A stretch of 64,000 bases of DNA from Oscillibacter valericigenes (GTDB lineage Bacteria > Bacillota > Clostridia > Oscillospirales > Oscillospiraceae). Location of the stretch: the NCBI RefSeq assembly GCF_021531915.1, contig NZ_JAFBIV010000008.1, positions 34,868 through 98,867 on the forward strand, read 5' to 3'. Below the pieces are notes generated by a model. That model was given only the letters and a program-made list of their open reading frames with translations, was not told the origin of the DNA and did not search any database. Every line of letters begins with the position of its first letter. The first letter of the stretch is position 1. The position numbers and the translations under genes are program-made. Positions 26,711 to 35,056 of the stretch are shown here, piece by piece.

Positions 26711-28651
26711 ATGACCAGTTGGTCTTTGCTTTCCGAATATTTCGCGTTGATCCTGATTGTGGTGATCATGCTGTTTTTCTATGACAGCAAGCAGGTCCAT
26801 TCTGCCCGCAGACGCCTGTTCTGGAACTGTTTGCTGTTGTCCGTGGCCTCTATTCTGCTGAACATTGCCTCCGTCCATGCCATTGAAAACATTGGACGGG
26901 TCTCGGTAGAGGTAAATAAGGCACTGAACAGCGCCTATTTTCTGGTCAGTGTGCTGATGTCCACTGCCATTACATATTATATTTTCCAGCGGCTGCTGGA
27001 ATTCGTCTATGACAAGCGCTGTCTCCAGCGAGCCAGGCTCGCTTTGTGGCTGGTGCTGGGCGTCTATACAGGGCTGATCCTCTGGAATCTGTACAGCGGT
27101 GTGATCTTCTATTTTGACCAGGCGGGTAATTACTGCCGCGGTCCTCTGAATGCGGCGGGCTTCCTGGCACCTGTGCTGGAGGTCGGGCTGGTACTGGTCT
27201 GTTACTTCCGCAACCGCAAGAGCGTGGGCCGTGCCATGGTCCGAATCATGTGGACGGTGCCGCCCATCGTGGTGCTGCTGGTGCTCTATCAGGTGGCTTA
27301 TCCCGAGCAGCTGCTGAACGGGACCATCAGTGCCCTGGCGAATCTGATCATTTTCATCAGCTTCCAGAGCAGCCGCATTGAGCGGGACCCTCTTACCGGC
27401 ATCAACAACCGGCGGAGCTTCATGGAGGAGCTGACCCTCCGGATGGCTGGCCGGCAGAATTATCAGGTCATCCTGGTGGCACTGAAGCAGTTCGCCCGGG
27501 TGAACCAGGTGTATGGCCACAGCAGCGGCGATGCCATCCTCTTTCAGGTCGCCGGTGCCCTGCAGCAGTTTTCTGCCGGCGGCCGGATCTTCCGGTACAA
27601 CAGCGTGGAGTTTCTGCTTCTGATACCCGGCTCCGATGAAAAGGAGAGGGAGGAGCGGCTGGAGCAGGTCCTGTCCTGCATGCGCCGGGAGTGGCCCCTT
27701 GGAGAAAGCCATGTGGCCGTGCCTTTCTGTGCGGCGGAACTGACCTACTCCGGCCAGGACTGTACCCCGGAGCAGATCATCAGCTATCTGGAGTACTGTG
27801 TCCGTCTGGGCAAGGAGGACGGGCGCGAGCTGGTGCGGTTCGACGGTGAAACGGCCCAAAGGCACCGGCGCCGGGAGTACCTGATCCGGACCATGCAGGC
27901 GGCTGTCCGGGACGGCCGGTTCCAGGTGTGGTATCAGCCGGTCTATCACCGGGACACCGGCAGCTTCGATTCGGCGGAGGCCCTGATCCGGCTGTCCGAC
28001 GAACAGGGGCAGCCCATCTCTCCGGCGGAGTTTATTCCCGTGGCCGAGGAAAACGGCCTGATCGACGCCCTGAGCTGGATCGTGCTGGAGGGCGTGTGCC
28101 GGCTGCTGGGCAGCGGCACGGTCCCGGAGCTGAAGACCGTGTCCATCAACCTGTCCATGCAGCAGTTCCTGCGGAAGGACCTGACAGAGCGGATCGAGGA
28201 TATGCTGCGGAAATACGGCGTGGCGCCTGAGCGGCTGAAGCTGGAGATCACGGAGCGGGTGCTGGCCGACAACAGTCAGCTTGCGCGGCAGACCATGGAG
28301 AAGATGAGCCGCAGACATCTGGAGTTCCTGCTGGATGACTTCGGCACCGGCTATTCCAACTTCTCCAGTGTGCTGGGCCTGCCCTTTGAGGCCGTCAAGC
28401 TGGACCGCAGCCTGATGGCGGGCCTGACGAACGACCCACGGTCCCGGCTAATGGCCGACACCATCATCCCGTTTTTCCACAAGCTGGGACAGCAGGTAGT
28501 GGCCGAGGGCATCGAGAGCAGGGAACAGGCGGAACTGGCGCTGCGCTGCGGCGCGGACCGCATCCAGGGCTTCTACTACGCCCGGCCCATGCCGGAGTCG
28601 GAGCTGGCAGAGTGGTACCGCAGCCGGAAAAAGGCAGCGGAGCATACATAA
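26711..28651 (+). CDS. Membrane EAL phosphodiesterase with degenerate GGDEF domain
   Basis: A 646-residue protein. The N-terminal 220 residues form about six or seven transmembrane helices of an unassigned sensor. A GGDEF-like domain follows (about 225-385, DPLTGINNRRSFMEEL), but its active loop reads RYNSVEFLL in place of GGDEF, so cyclase activity is unlikely. The C-terminal EAL domain (about 390-640) keeps SAEALIRL, ITERVL, LDDFGTGYSNF, VKLDRSLM and VAEGIES, as in active c-di-GMP phosphodiesterases. It would lower c-di-GMP at the membrane in response to an unknown signal. Confidence 0.9.
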   Translation: MTSWSLLSEYFALILIVVIMLFFYDSKQVHSARRRLFWNCLLLSVASILLNIASVHAIENIGRVSVEVNKALNSAYFLVSVLMSTAITYYIFQRLLEFVYDKRCLQRARLALWLVLGVYTGLILWNLYSGVIFYFDQAGNYCRGPLNAAGFLAPVLEVGLVLVCYFRNRKSVGRAMVRIMWTVPPIVVLLVLYQVAYPEQLLNGTISALANLIIFISFQSSRIERDPLTGINNRRSFMEELTLRMAGRQNYQVILVALKQFARVNQVYGHSSGDAILFQVAGALQQFSAGGRIFRYNSVEFLLLIPGSDEKEREERLEQVLSCMRREWPLGESHVAVPFCAAELTYSGQDCTPEQIISYLEYCVRLGKEDGRELVRFDGETAQRHRRREYLIRTMQAAVRDGRFQVWYQPVYHRDTGSFDSAEALIRLSDEQGQPISPAEFIPVAEENGLIDALSWIVLEGVCRLLGSGTVPELKTVSINLSMQQFLRKDLTERIEDMLRKYGVAPERLKLEITERVLADNSQLARQTMEKMSRRHLEFLLDDFGTGYSNFSSVLGLPFEAVKLDRSLMAGLTNDPRSRLMADTIIPFFHKLGQQVVAEGIESREQAELALRCGADRIQGFYYARPMPESELAEWYRSRKKAAEHT

Positions 28652-28656
28652 AAAAC

Positions 28657-28686
28657 CAGGGAGACATTCGGCCGAATGTCTCCCTG
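28657..28686. terminator. Bidirectional terminator, perfect palindrome
   Basis: A 30-base perfect palindrome (arm CAGGGAGACATTCGG) between convergent genes, with A residues on the left and ATTGTTT on the right. Confidence 0.8.
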
Positions 28687-28704
28687 ATTGTTTGTGCAGC
28701 TGGT

Positions 28705-28929
28705 TCAGTCGCCGATGGCGGGGCTGATGACCTTTCCCAGGTTCCAGGTGGTGGCCAGGTGACGGGCTACGGACTGCCGCTCTTCTTCACTGTGGAAGGG
28801 CAGCTCCGCCGTGTGGCAGCCGCAGTCCAGGCACTCCACATACAGGCACCAGCCGTTCTCCTCCTGGATCAGGCCGGGGCCGTGGCACCGGGGGCATTCA
28901 AACAGCTCAATATCGTCAAAATCATGCAT
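28705..28929 (-). CDS. Small zinc-ribbon protein resembling Lar restriction-alleviation proteins
   Basis: A 74-residue protein with CPRCHG (about 12-17) and CLDCGC (about 33-38), followed by LPFHSEEERQSVARHLATTW. This layout, two CxxC knuckles and a helix ending in W, resembles the Lar family of small phage and bacterial zinc proteins, though no restriction genes are nearby. It has a GGAGAAA site and converges on the EAL gene. Function unknown. Confidence 0.55.
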   Translation of the reverse strand: MHDFDDIELFECPRCHGPGLIQEENGWCLYVECLDCGCHTAELPFHSEEERQSVARHLATTWNLGKVISPAIGD

Positions 28930-29044
28930 GATGGGTTTCTCCTTTGTGTGTTCTTCCCATGCAGTATATCACGAATAGCGGGAAAGTACAAACAGGATTT
29001 CCGCGTTTTCGCAGATTTACAGGGTGCATCCCCGGAAAACAGGC

Positions 29045-29073
29045 TTGTCATTGCCCGCAGCGGCCGCTATAAT
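29045..29073 (+). promoter_or_regulatory. Promoter of the yaaA-bcp operon
   Basis: TTGTCA and consensus TATAAT with a 17-base spacer, 31 bases upstream of yaaA. Confidence 0.65.
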
Positions 29074-29104
29074 GAGACTAACATCCGAAGGAGAGAGCCA
29101 TTTC

Positions 29105-29884
29105 ATGCGAATCATCATTTCCCCGGCCAAGAAAATGAACATGGACACCGACAGCCTGCCCGTCCGGGACCTGCCCCGGTTCCTGGACCGGACGGAGGAG
29201 CTGCTGACTCTGCTGCGGGCCATGTCCCCGGAGACGTTGAAGGACCTCTGGAAGTGCAATGACCAGCTTGCCCGGCTGAACGTGGAGCGGCTGGCGGACA
29301 TGGACCTGCGGAGCCAACTGACCCCCGCCATCCTGGCCTACGAGGGCATCCAGTACCAGTACATGGCCCCCGGTGTGTTCACCGGGGAGGAGCTGGCCTA
29401 CGTGCAGGAGCACTTGCGTATCCTGTCCGGGTTTTACGGAGTGCTGCGGCCCTTCGACGGCGTACGGCCCTACCGGCTGGAGATGCAGGCCAAGCTGAAA
29501 ACGCCGAAGGGGAAGGACCTCTATCAATTCTGGGAGGATACCCTGGCGGCGGAGGTCTTCGGAGAGACGGACTGCGTGGTGAATCTGGCTTCCAAGGAGT
29601 ACAGCCAGTGCCTGTCCCGGTATTTGCCCTCCGGCGCCCGGTTCATCACCTGCGTGTTCGGTGAGCGGAAGAACGGCAAGATCATCGAAAAGGGGACCAT
29701 GTGCAAAATGGCCCGGGGAGAAATGGTCCGCTATCTGGCGGAAAACCGGGCGGAGGACCCGGAGCAGATGCGGAACTTTGACCGGCTCCAGTACCACTTT
29801 TCCCAGGAAGATTCTGACGAACAGACCTATACATTCATCAGGGAGGATACACAACATGCTGGCCATTGGAACGAAGGCGCCTGA
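29105..29884 (+). CDS. yaaA: Peroxide stress protein YaaA (DUF328)
   Basis: A 259-residue protein of the YaaA family, which in E. coli lowers free iron under peroxide stress and binds DNA. Signatures: MRIIISPAKKMN at the start, PAILAYEGIQYQYM, LRILSGFYGVLRPFDGVRPY, VVNLASKEYS and GTMCKMARGEMVRYLAEN. ATG 29105 follows GGAGAGAG; an upstream extension overlaps the promoter. The 3' end overlaps bcp by 29 bases, pairing two oxidative-stress genes. Confidence 0.92.
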   Translation: MRIIISPAKKMNMDTDSLPVRDLPRFLDRTEELLTLLRAMSPETLKDLWKCNDQLARLNVERLADMDLRSQLTPAILAYEGIQYQYMAPGVFTGEELAYVQEHLRILSGFYGVLRPFDGVRPYRLEMQAKLKTPKGKDLYQFWEDTLAAEVFGETDCVVNLASKEYSQCLSRYLPSGARFITCVFGERKNGKIIEKGTMCKMARGEMVRYLAENRAEDPEQMRNFDRLQYHFSQEDSDEQTYTFIREDTQHAGHWNEGA

Positions 29885-30317
29885 CTTCACCCTGCCGGAC
29901 AAGGACGGTAATCCCGTCCGTCTGACGGACTATCTGGGGAAGAAGGTGGTCCTGTATTTTTACCCCAGGGACAACACCCCCGGCTGCACCCGGCAGGCCT
30001 GTGCCTTCGCGGAGGCCTACAACCGCTTCCGGGCGCAGGACGTGGTGGTCATCGGAATCAGTAAGGATTCTACGGCGTCCCACCAGAGATTCGCCGCCAA
30101 ATTCGAGCTGCCCTTCATCCTGCTGTCCGACTCCGAATTGCAGGCCATCCAGGCCTACGACGTGTGGCAGGAGAAGAAGCTCTACGGCAAGGTCTCCATG
30201 GGCGTGGTGCGCACCTCCTACCTCATCGACGAGGAGGGTATCATCCGGCAGGTGCTGCCTAAGGTAAAGCCGGACACCAACGCTGCGGAGGTCCTGGCGT
30301 ATCTGGATACCCTGTAA
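29856..30317 (+). CDS. bcp: Thioredoxin-dependent thiol peroxidase (Bcp/PrxQ)
   Basis: A 153-residue peroxiredoxin that reduces peroxides with thioredoxin. The peroxidatic cysteine is in YFYPRDNTPGCTRQAC, with the resolving cysteine five residues on, as in atypical two-Cys PrxQ proteins. It starts inside the yaaA 3' end behind GGGAGGA and ends at a strong terminator. Confidence 0.94.
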   Translation: MLAIGTKAPDFTLPDKDGNPVRLTDYLGKKVVLYFYPRDNTPGCTRQACAFAEAYNRFRAQDVVVIGISKDSTASHQRFAAKFELPFILLSDSELQAIQAYDVWQEKKLYGKVSMGVVRTSYLIDEEGIIRQVLPKVKPDTNAAEVLAYLDTL

Positions 30318-30324
30318 AGGATCA

Positions 30325-30358
30325 GTCCCCGGGACGGCAGCCGTCCCGGGGACTTTTT
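30325..30358 (+). terminator. Rho-independent terminator after bcp
   Basis: Perfect 13-base-pair stem (GTCCCCGGGACGG and complement), three-base loop, five T residues. Confidence 0.92.
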
Positions 30359-30380
30359 GACGCAAGCATGCTGAGAACGG

Positions 30381-30572
30381 TCATTTGTCGAAGCTGGGGT
30401 TGATGAAGTAGACGTTCTTCTCGTTCATGCGGTCCTTCGCCAGCCGCAGGCCCTCGCCGAAGCGTTGGAAGTGGACCACCTCCCGGGCCCGAAGGAACTT
30501 GATGACGTCGTTGACGTCGGGATCATCGCTCAGGCGCAGGATGTTGTCATAGGTGACCCGGGCCTTCTGTTC
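30381..30572 (-). pseudogene. cotJC: Spore coat protein CotJC, C-terminal fragment
   Basis: The minus strand reads EQKARVTYDNILRLSDDPDV, then NDVIKFLRAREVVHFQRFGE and ends NVYFINPSFDK before a stop at 30383-30381. This is the C-terminus of the CotJC/manganese-catalase family. The first two-thirds of the gene lies 27 kb away at 57749-58153 on the same strand. The two pieces join in frame at a GA dinucleotide shared by both ends (LAA-EQKAR). The gene is therefore split by the island. Confidence 0.9.
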
Positions 30573-30598
30573 TGCTGCGACCGTGTAAGGACAACATT
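30573..30598 (+). repeat. Island left terminal inverted repeat
   Basis: Begins TGCTGCGACCGTGTAAGG and continues ACAACATT. Inverted match to 57721-57746 with two mismatches. Confidence 0.85.
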
Positions 30599-30739
30599 TT
30601 TGCTCTCAGAGCTGGGAAGACTTTCTGGACGCCGGATTTTGTGTTATAATAACCCTGAATTTGGTTGTTTGTCAATTCTGAATGGCGATTTGTGACCATG
30701 CAAGTTGAAATCTCAATCTATGATAGGGGAGGTATTACC

Positions 30740-31804
30740 ATGAGCGTCGCAGCGAACACAAGAGAGCAGTATAAAGCCACCATGCAAAAAGTGCAGGAAT
30801 TGCTCACGCAAAACCCTGAATGGCGTGACCGCTATGCGGAGTACATCAAAAAGCTTTCCGAAATACCAAAACAATTACAGGCAGCACAAAAGCAGTTTTC
30901 CGTTCCGGCTCCCTTTCAGCTGTATCTGAGTATCTCAATGGCGATGAAGTGCAATTCCAGAAGTACTTATTTTGAGCTGCGGTTTCATGGGAGAAGTGTC
31001 GCGGAGATCACTGTTTCCAATCAGGAGGAAAAGAAAGTAGACATTCATGTAAAAAATGTGCCGGCGATATTGAAAGCGTTAGAATCTGCGAAAATGGGTA
31101 CTATAGCTGACCAGCTCCGGGAATGCGTGAAGCAGAAAAAGATGGATTGGCACAGCGAACAGGCCAGACAGTTCCGTGCGCTATATTCGGAATTGGAAAA
31201 AAGTATGAAATCCAATCCGATGCTGCTTCCCGGACAGCCGGAACACGACATGGAGAGCGCATTGCTTCAAAACTATGCGCAGAAACGATCTGGTGGGAAA
31301 GAATTGTTGGATATTCAGCCAGTCACCATAAAGGGTACATCTGCAAGGTTCCAAATGCCCACACCTCTTCGTGCAAGCAGTGCAAAAAACGGGATAGAAA
31401 AAATTGAATATTCCTGCCAGTACGGCGGAGGAATTGACATCTTAGCCAGAATGGGGCGCGGACGAGGTACAACGCTGGCTGTTCTGGAATTAAAAGATGA
31501 GAATAAATCCTCCGAGCCGCCGGAAAAGGCCATTTGCCAGGCAATCGCTTACGCAACGTTTTTGCGGGAATTGCTGAGAAGTGATTGCGGGCGGGATTGG
31601 TGGCAGTTCTTTGGCTTCGGAGGAAGTGTACCCAAGGCACTGGGACTAAAAGCCATCATTGTGATGCCGAATGAGCCGAATACATCCATTGCATTTGGCG
31701 GTGAGGAGTTAACATTCAAAGATTCAGAGGATAAAATCAGATTGGAGTATATTTACCGGGCAAATCCAAAGAACGGACTGCCCCAAATTACCTCAATTCA
31801 ATAA
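30740..31804 (+). CDS. Putative PD-(D/E)XK nuclease-fold protein
   Basis: A 354-residue protein of no named family I can assign. The C-terminal half shows a restriction-endonuclease-like core: D233 in GGGIDILARMG, E250 and K252 in LAVLELKDEN, then a helix KAICQAIAYATFLRELL, the order D-ExK-helix(Q) of PD-(D/E)XK enzymes. The N-terminal part (about 1-120) is helical. ATG 30740 follows GGGGAGG; a TATAAT at 30645-30650 may be its promoter. It precedes the five-gene nuclease cluster by 81 bases and may be its first member. Confidence 0.55.
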   Translation: MSVAANTREQYKATMQKVQELLTQNPEWRDRYAEYIKKLSEIPKQLQAAQKQFSVPAPFQLYLSISMAMKCNSRSTYFELRFHGRSVAEITVSNQEEKKVDIHVKNVPAILKALESAKMGTIADQLRECVKQKKMDWHSEQARQFRALYSELEKSMKSNPMLLPGQPEHDMESALLQNYAQKRSGGKELLDIQPVTIKGTSARFQMPTPLRASSAKNGIEKIEYSCQYGGGIDILARMGRGRGTTLAVLELKDENKSSEPPEKAICQAIAYATFLRELLRSDCGRDWWQFFGFGGSVPKALGLKAIIVMPNEPNTSIAFGGEELTFKDSEDKIRLEYIYRANPKNGLPQITSIQ

Positions 31805-31885
31805 AATGATTCTTCCGATGCTGCCACCCTGTTGTCGCGGCGGTTTGCTATACTGTCTGCAAAGAAACAACAGGAGGACGGTTTT

Positions 31886-32218
31886 ATGGATGAAGAAAGA
31901 TTTACACAAAACGGGCCCATGCAGACTGGCGACGATTTGACCTGCCCGAATTGCGGGAGCCATCGGGTTCGTTGGATGCCTTATCCGAAGCTGGAATTTG
32001 GCATTTGGTTCGTTCTCTGGCTGATCTTTTCGTTCGCAGGTTATGCCGTCTCACCGATCATACTGCTTGTGGGGCTTGCGTTCTGGACCATTGCACTTAT
32101 CATCCGAATCCAGCAAAACCGGCGGGCGAAGCTTCATAATCGGATGCACTGCGATGTCTGCGGAACTGATTTTGATGTGGCAAAAAGCGAAATTGGGAAG
32201 GGGAGAAGCGGTATATGA
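31886..32218 (+). CDS. Membrane protein between two zinc ribbons
   Basis: A 110-residue protein with CPNCGSH (about 20-26), two transmembrane helices (about 38-75, GIWFVLWLIFSFAGYA then VGLAFWTIALIIRI) and a second knuckle CDVCGTDF (about 92-99), so the zinc knuckles face the cytoplasm on both sides of a hairpin. It starts behind CAGGAGGA and overlaps the next gene by ATGA. The function is unknown; it could anchor the cluster's nucleases to the membrane. Confidence 0.65.
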   Translation: MDEERFTQNGPMQTGDDLTCPNCGSHRVRWMPYPKLEFGIWFVLWLIFSFAGYAVSPIILLVGLAFWTIALIIRIQQNRRAKLHNRMHCDVCGTDFDVAKSEIGKGRSGI

Positions 32219-32823
32219 ACATGCAGCGGCGTATTATCACATTTGGCCTGACCGAGGCACAAAATGCTCTTGTGGAGCAGAGCCGTCCTGCGGGGAATTA
32301 TGAAGTGTTTGATACCGACGCGCCGACAGATGTCATTGCGATCGGCGCCGTTGCCATCATTGTATACGCGCCCGCCATGGATGAGGATTCCATCAGGATG
32401 ATCTTTGATTACTACACGGAAGTCGAAAGCTATACGAACGATACTGTCATCTGGCTAGGTGAGCCAAAGCCGCCTAAAAGCCTCCAAAAGTTCTTCAAAT
32501 GCTATGATTCCTTTGAGGCTGTGGAAGAGAAACTCAAATATCTGTTGCTGAATGCTCACAGCAGGAGCAAAAAAGCCTTCGAGTACAGCGAAAAGCTGGT
32601 GAATAGTCTGAAAATTCTGGCAATGATCCGCCAACATCCCGGCATCACAACACAGAAGCTGGCTGACGAGCTGGAACTTTCCATCCGCAGTGTGCAGCGC
32701 TATATTGCGGCTTTGCAGGCAGCGGGGGAGTGGATTGAATATGACCGGACAATCAAAGAATGGAAGCTGTTTCACGGCATTTCTGCTCTGTTCGGAGAGG
32801 TTTGGGACGGTGAATGGGATTGA
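32215..32823 (+). CDS. Winged-helix protein of the nuclease cluster
   Basis: A 202-residue protein. The N-terminal half (about 1-115) looks like a receiver-like or Rossmann-like fold (RRIITFGLTEAQNALV, AIGAVAIIVYAPAMDED). The C-terminal half has a winged helix of the HTH_11/DeoR type (MIRQHPGITTQKLADELELS, IRSVQRYIAALQAAG). The N-terminal half resembles in style the first part of the exonuclease at 34001. It overlaps both neighbours, so it is probably made in ratio with them; regulator or DNA-targeting subunit are both possible. Confidence 0.65.
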   Translation: MNMQRRIITFGLTEAQNALVEQSRPAGNYEVFDTDAPTDVIAIGAVAIIVYAPAMDEDSIRMIFDYYTEVESYTNDTVIWLGEPKPPKSLQKFFKCYDSFEAVEEKLKYLLLNAHSRSKKAFEYSEKLVNSLKILAMIRQHPGITTQKLADELELSIRSVQRYIAALQAAGEWIEYDRTIKEWKLFHGISALFGEVWDGEWD

Positions 32824-34004
32824 AAATCTGCATTTACAGAGGTACGCATCAAATCGGCGGCATCGCCGCAGAAATTTCCACGGAGAAAACGCGCATCCTT
32901 ATTGACATGGGCGATGAGTTGTCGGTTGATCCTGATTTTGTTCCTGCACCGCTGAATATCCCTGGTGTCACGGATACAAACGGGCGCTGTGATGCTGTGC
33001 TGTTCACGCACTATCACGGTGACCATATCGGGCAGATGGCGCGCATCCGGCCAGAGATCCCGCTCTATGCCGGAGCGTTGGCAAAGGACATCATGCTCCT
33101 GTCTGCACAGCACAGCAACCGGACAGACGAACCGCTTTTTCGCCGTATGGAAAGCATCCGCACCTTTTCGCCCGGTGAAGCTTTCTCTGTCGGCGATATT
33201 CGAATAACGCCCTATTCTATCGACCATTCCGCCTGCGACAGCTATATGTTCCTGCTGGAAACAGACGGAAAGCGCATCCTCTATACCGGCGATTTCCGGC
33301 TGCATGGTGTTCGCGGCAAGGCAATGCCCAGGATACTGGACAAACTGGTGGGCAAGGTAGATGCCGTCATTACGGAGGGAACAACGGTTTCCCGGCCCGG
33401 CGGTGCAGTTCCACGGGAGTGGGACTTACAGACGCAGATCAAGGACTATTTGAAAAAATATAAATACGTCTTCGTCTTATGCGCAAGTACCAATCTTGAC
33501 CGGATCTTTGCCTTTGCAAGGGCTGTACCAAGGGGGAAATATTGCATCTGTGACAAATACCAGTATACCCTTGCAGAGACTGTTTCCAGCCATTGGAAGA
33601 GTTATTCTTCCTTTTATGAAATGCCGAAGCTGACTTGGTTTCAATACAAGCCCGCTGCTGGTTTTCAGGAACGCGGCGGTCTGATGTTCGTCCGGGCAAA
33701 CCGGCAGTTTGAAACCATCATCCGGCAGTTTGATCCGACGCAAAGTATTCTGCTCTACTCCATGTGGGACGGCTACCGAACAAAACCCGGCAGCAATCTC
33801 CCGGCGTTTCTTGCGCTGACCGGCACATGGGAAACGCTGCATACCAGCGGCCATGCGTCGCCGGAAGATACTCGGCTTGTGCTCGACAAAGCGGACCCGG
33901 AACTGGTGATTCCAATGCACACGGATGCTCCGCAGCAGATGCAGAATATCTGCCCGAATCGCAAGATCGTGCTTTTAAACGACGGAGAGGAGCTGAGACT
34001 GTGA
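32814..34004 (+). CDS. Metallo-beta-lactamase-fold hydrolase, RNase J/beta-CASP-like
   Basis: A 396-residue protein. The metal motif FTHYHGDHIGQM (HxHxDH) sits near residue 65, a further histidine in SIDHSACDSY, aspartate in LYTGDFRLHG, and late histidines in TSGHASPEDTRL and VIPMHTDAPQQ. This order matches the RNase J and beta-CASP ribonuclease/DNase branch rather than beta-lactamases, but the domain between them is shorter. It overlaps the winged-helix gene by 10 bases and the exonuclease gene by four. Confidence 0.78.
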   Translation: MGLKICIYRGTHQIGGIAAEISTEKTRILIDMGDELSVDPDFVPAPLNIPGVTDTNGRCDAVLFTHYHGDHIGQMARIRPEIPLYAGALAKDIMLLSAQHSNRTDEPLFRRMESIRTFSPGEAFSVGDIRITPYSIDHSACDSYMFLLETDGKRILYTGDFRLHGVRGKAMPRILDKLVGKVDAVITEGTTVSRPGGAVPREWDLQTQIKDYLKKYKYVFVLCASTNLDRIFAFARAVPRGKYCICDKYQYTLAETVSSHWKSYSSFYEMPKLTWFQYKPAAGFQERGGLMFVRANRQFETIIRQFDPTQSILLYSMWDGYRTKPGSNLPAFLALTGTWETLHTSGHASPEDTRLVLDKADPELVIPMHTDAPQQMQNICPNRKIVLLNDGEELRL

Positions 34005-35002
34005 CAAACGATGTATATACCATAGGCCTCACGCGCACAGAGCTTCAGACATTGAAAGTCCTGCTTCCGATCACATTTCCCGTTATCCCATACGACACGG
34101 AGCAGCTCGACGAATCCGAGATCAAAAGAATCACAGGACAGGCACGCTGCATCGTGCTGAATCCAAAGCATCTTGTTGCGGAGACTCTTGCGGAGTTTAT
34201 TTACGATCAGGACTACCTGTGCAATCACGGCCAACCGGTTCCGGTGATACTGCTGTCTGACCATCTGACCCGCGAGCAGCAGCACACAGTCCCCGTTCCA
34301 GAGTATCTTTCGGTAATCGACCTCCATAAACGAATTGACCGAAACAGAAGTTTTGCAGTCAAAACATTGCGCGAAGCGTCACTTCCGTGCTGGCAGAACC
34401 GGGTGGCAATGCGCAGTAATATGTTCAATGACGGATGGTATCTCATCGACCTTGAAACCACTGGAGTTGATGTCTGGAAGGACAGCATCATCTGTATCCG
34501 CCTTGTATATATGGCAAATGATAAAATTGTCGGCCAGCCGCAAATGATTTATATTCGCCAATCAAAGCCGCTGCCGGACGGGATTTCAAAATTGACCGGC
34601 ATCACCGATGAAATGCTGGCGCAGGGTATATCGCTGGAGGAGGCAGTGGAACAGCTTGAAGGACTGTCATGCAGTGATACACCTTTTGTCTTTACATCAG
34701 AGGAGTTCACAGCAGGTTTCCTGAAAGCGGTTTTCCTGCGCTGCGGCAAATCTTTCATACGCCCATATATCGCCATTGATAAGCTGGCGGCCATTCCATT
34801 CGGCTACCTGATGCAGCGTCATGCGCTGAATATTCCATCTCTGATAGATTCCAGTTCATCCGGCAATCTTGTTTTTGACGATCAGCTTCAGGAGCTTTAT
34901 GAACTGACGAAGTGCGTCTTTGAAAACCTGTGCATCCGGTATGACGTTCGTTGTCCCGGGCAATTTGATAAGCTGTATGCGGCGGAACTCTGCGGAGTCT
35001 GA
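34001..35002 (+). CDS. DnaQ-like 3'-5' exonuclease domain protein
   Basis: A 333-residue protein. The N-terminal 130 residues form a receiver-like fold (LNPKHLVAETLAEFIYD, VPVILLSDHLTREQ). The exonuclease domain begins at about 145 with YLIDLETTGVDVWKDSI (DEDD motif I) and continues with LTGITDEMLAQGISLEE, the usual DnaQ spacing. GTG 34001 overlaps the previous stop (GTGA), and an upstream extension in this frame lies inside that gene. It is last in the cluster and followed by a strong terminator. Paired with a beta-CASP enzyme, it suggests nucleic-acid destruction or repair. Confidence 0.75.
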   Translation: MTNDVYTIGLTRTELQTLKVLLPITFPVIPYDTEQLDESEIKRITGQARCIVLNPKHLVAETLAEFIYDQDYLCNHGQPVPVILLSDHLTREQQHTVPVPEYLSVIDLHKRIDRNRSFAVKTLREASLPCWQNRVAMRSNMFNDGWYLIDLETTGVDVWKDSIICIRLVYMANDKIVGQPQMIYIRQSKPLPDGISKLTGITDEMLAQGISLEEAVEQLEGLSCSDTPFVFTSEEFTAGFLKAVFLRCGKSFIRPYIAIDKLAAIPFGYLMQRHALNIPSLIDSSSSGNLVFDDQLQELYELTKCVFENLCIRYDVRCPGQFDKLYAAELCGV

Positions 35003-35013
35003 CACGTGAAAGC

Positions 35014-35051
35014 AAAGAAGGAAGCAAGCTTTTTCGCTTGCTTCCTTCTTT
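35014..35051. terminator. Bidirectional terminator
   Basis: A 16-base-pair stem (AAAGAAGGAAGCAAGC and complement) with a six-base loop, between the exonuclease gene and the convergent recombinase gene. Confidence 0.85.
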
Positions 35052-35056
35052 CTGTA

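Noticed and set aside
26624..28318. 564-codon minus-strand open frame
   Set aside because: Antisense to the EAL/GGDEF gene; histidine- and glutamine-rich composition typical of the complement of a GC-rich gene.
30465..30695. 76-codon plus-strand open frame at the island left end
   Set aside because: It runs across the cotJC fragment and the terminal repeat, lacks a ribosome-binding site and matches nothing.
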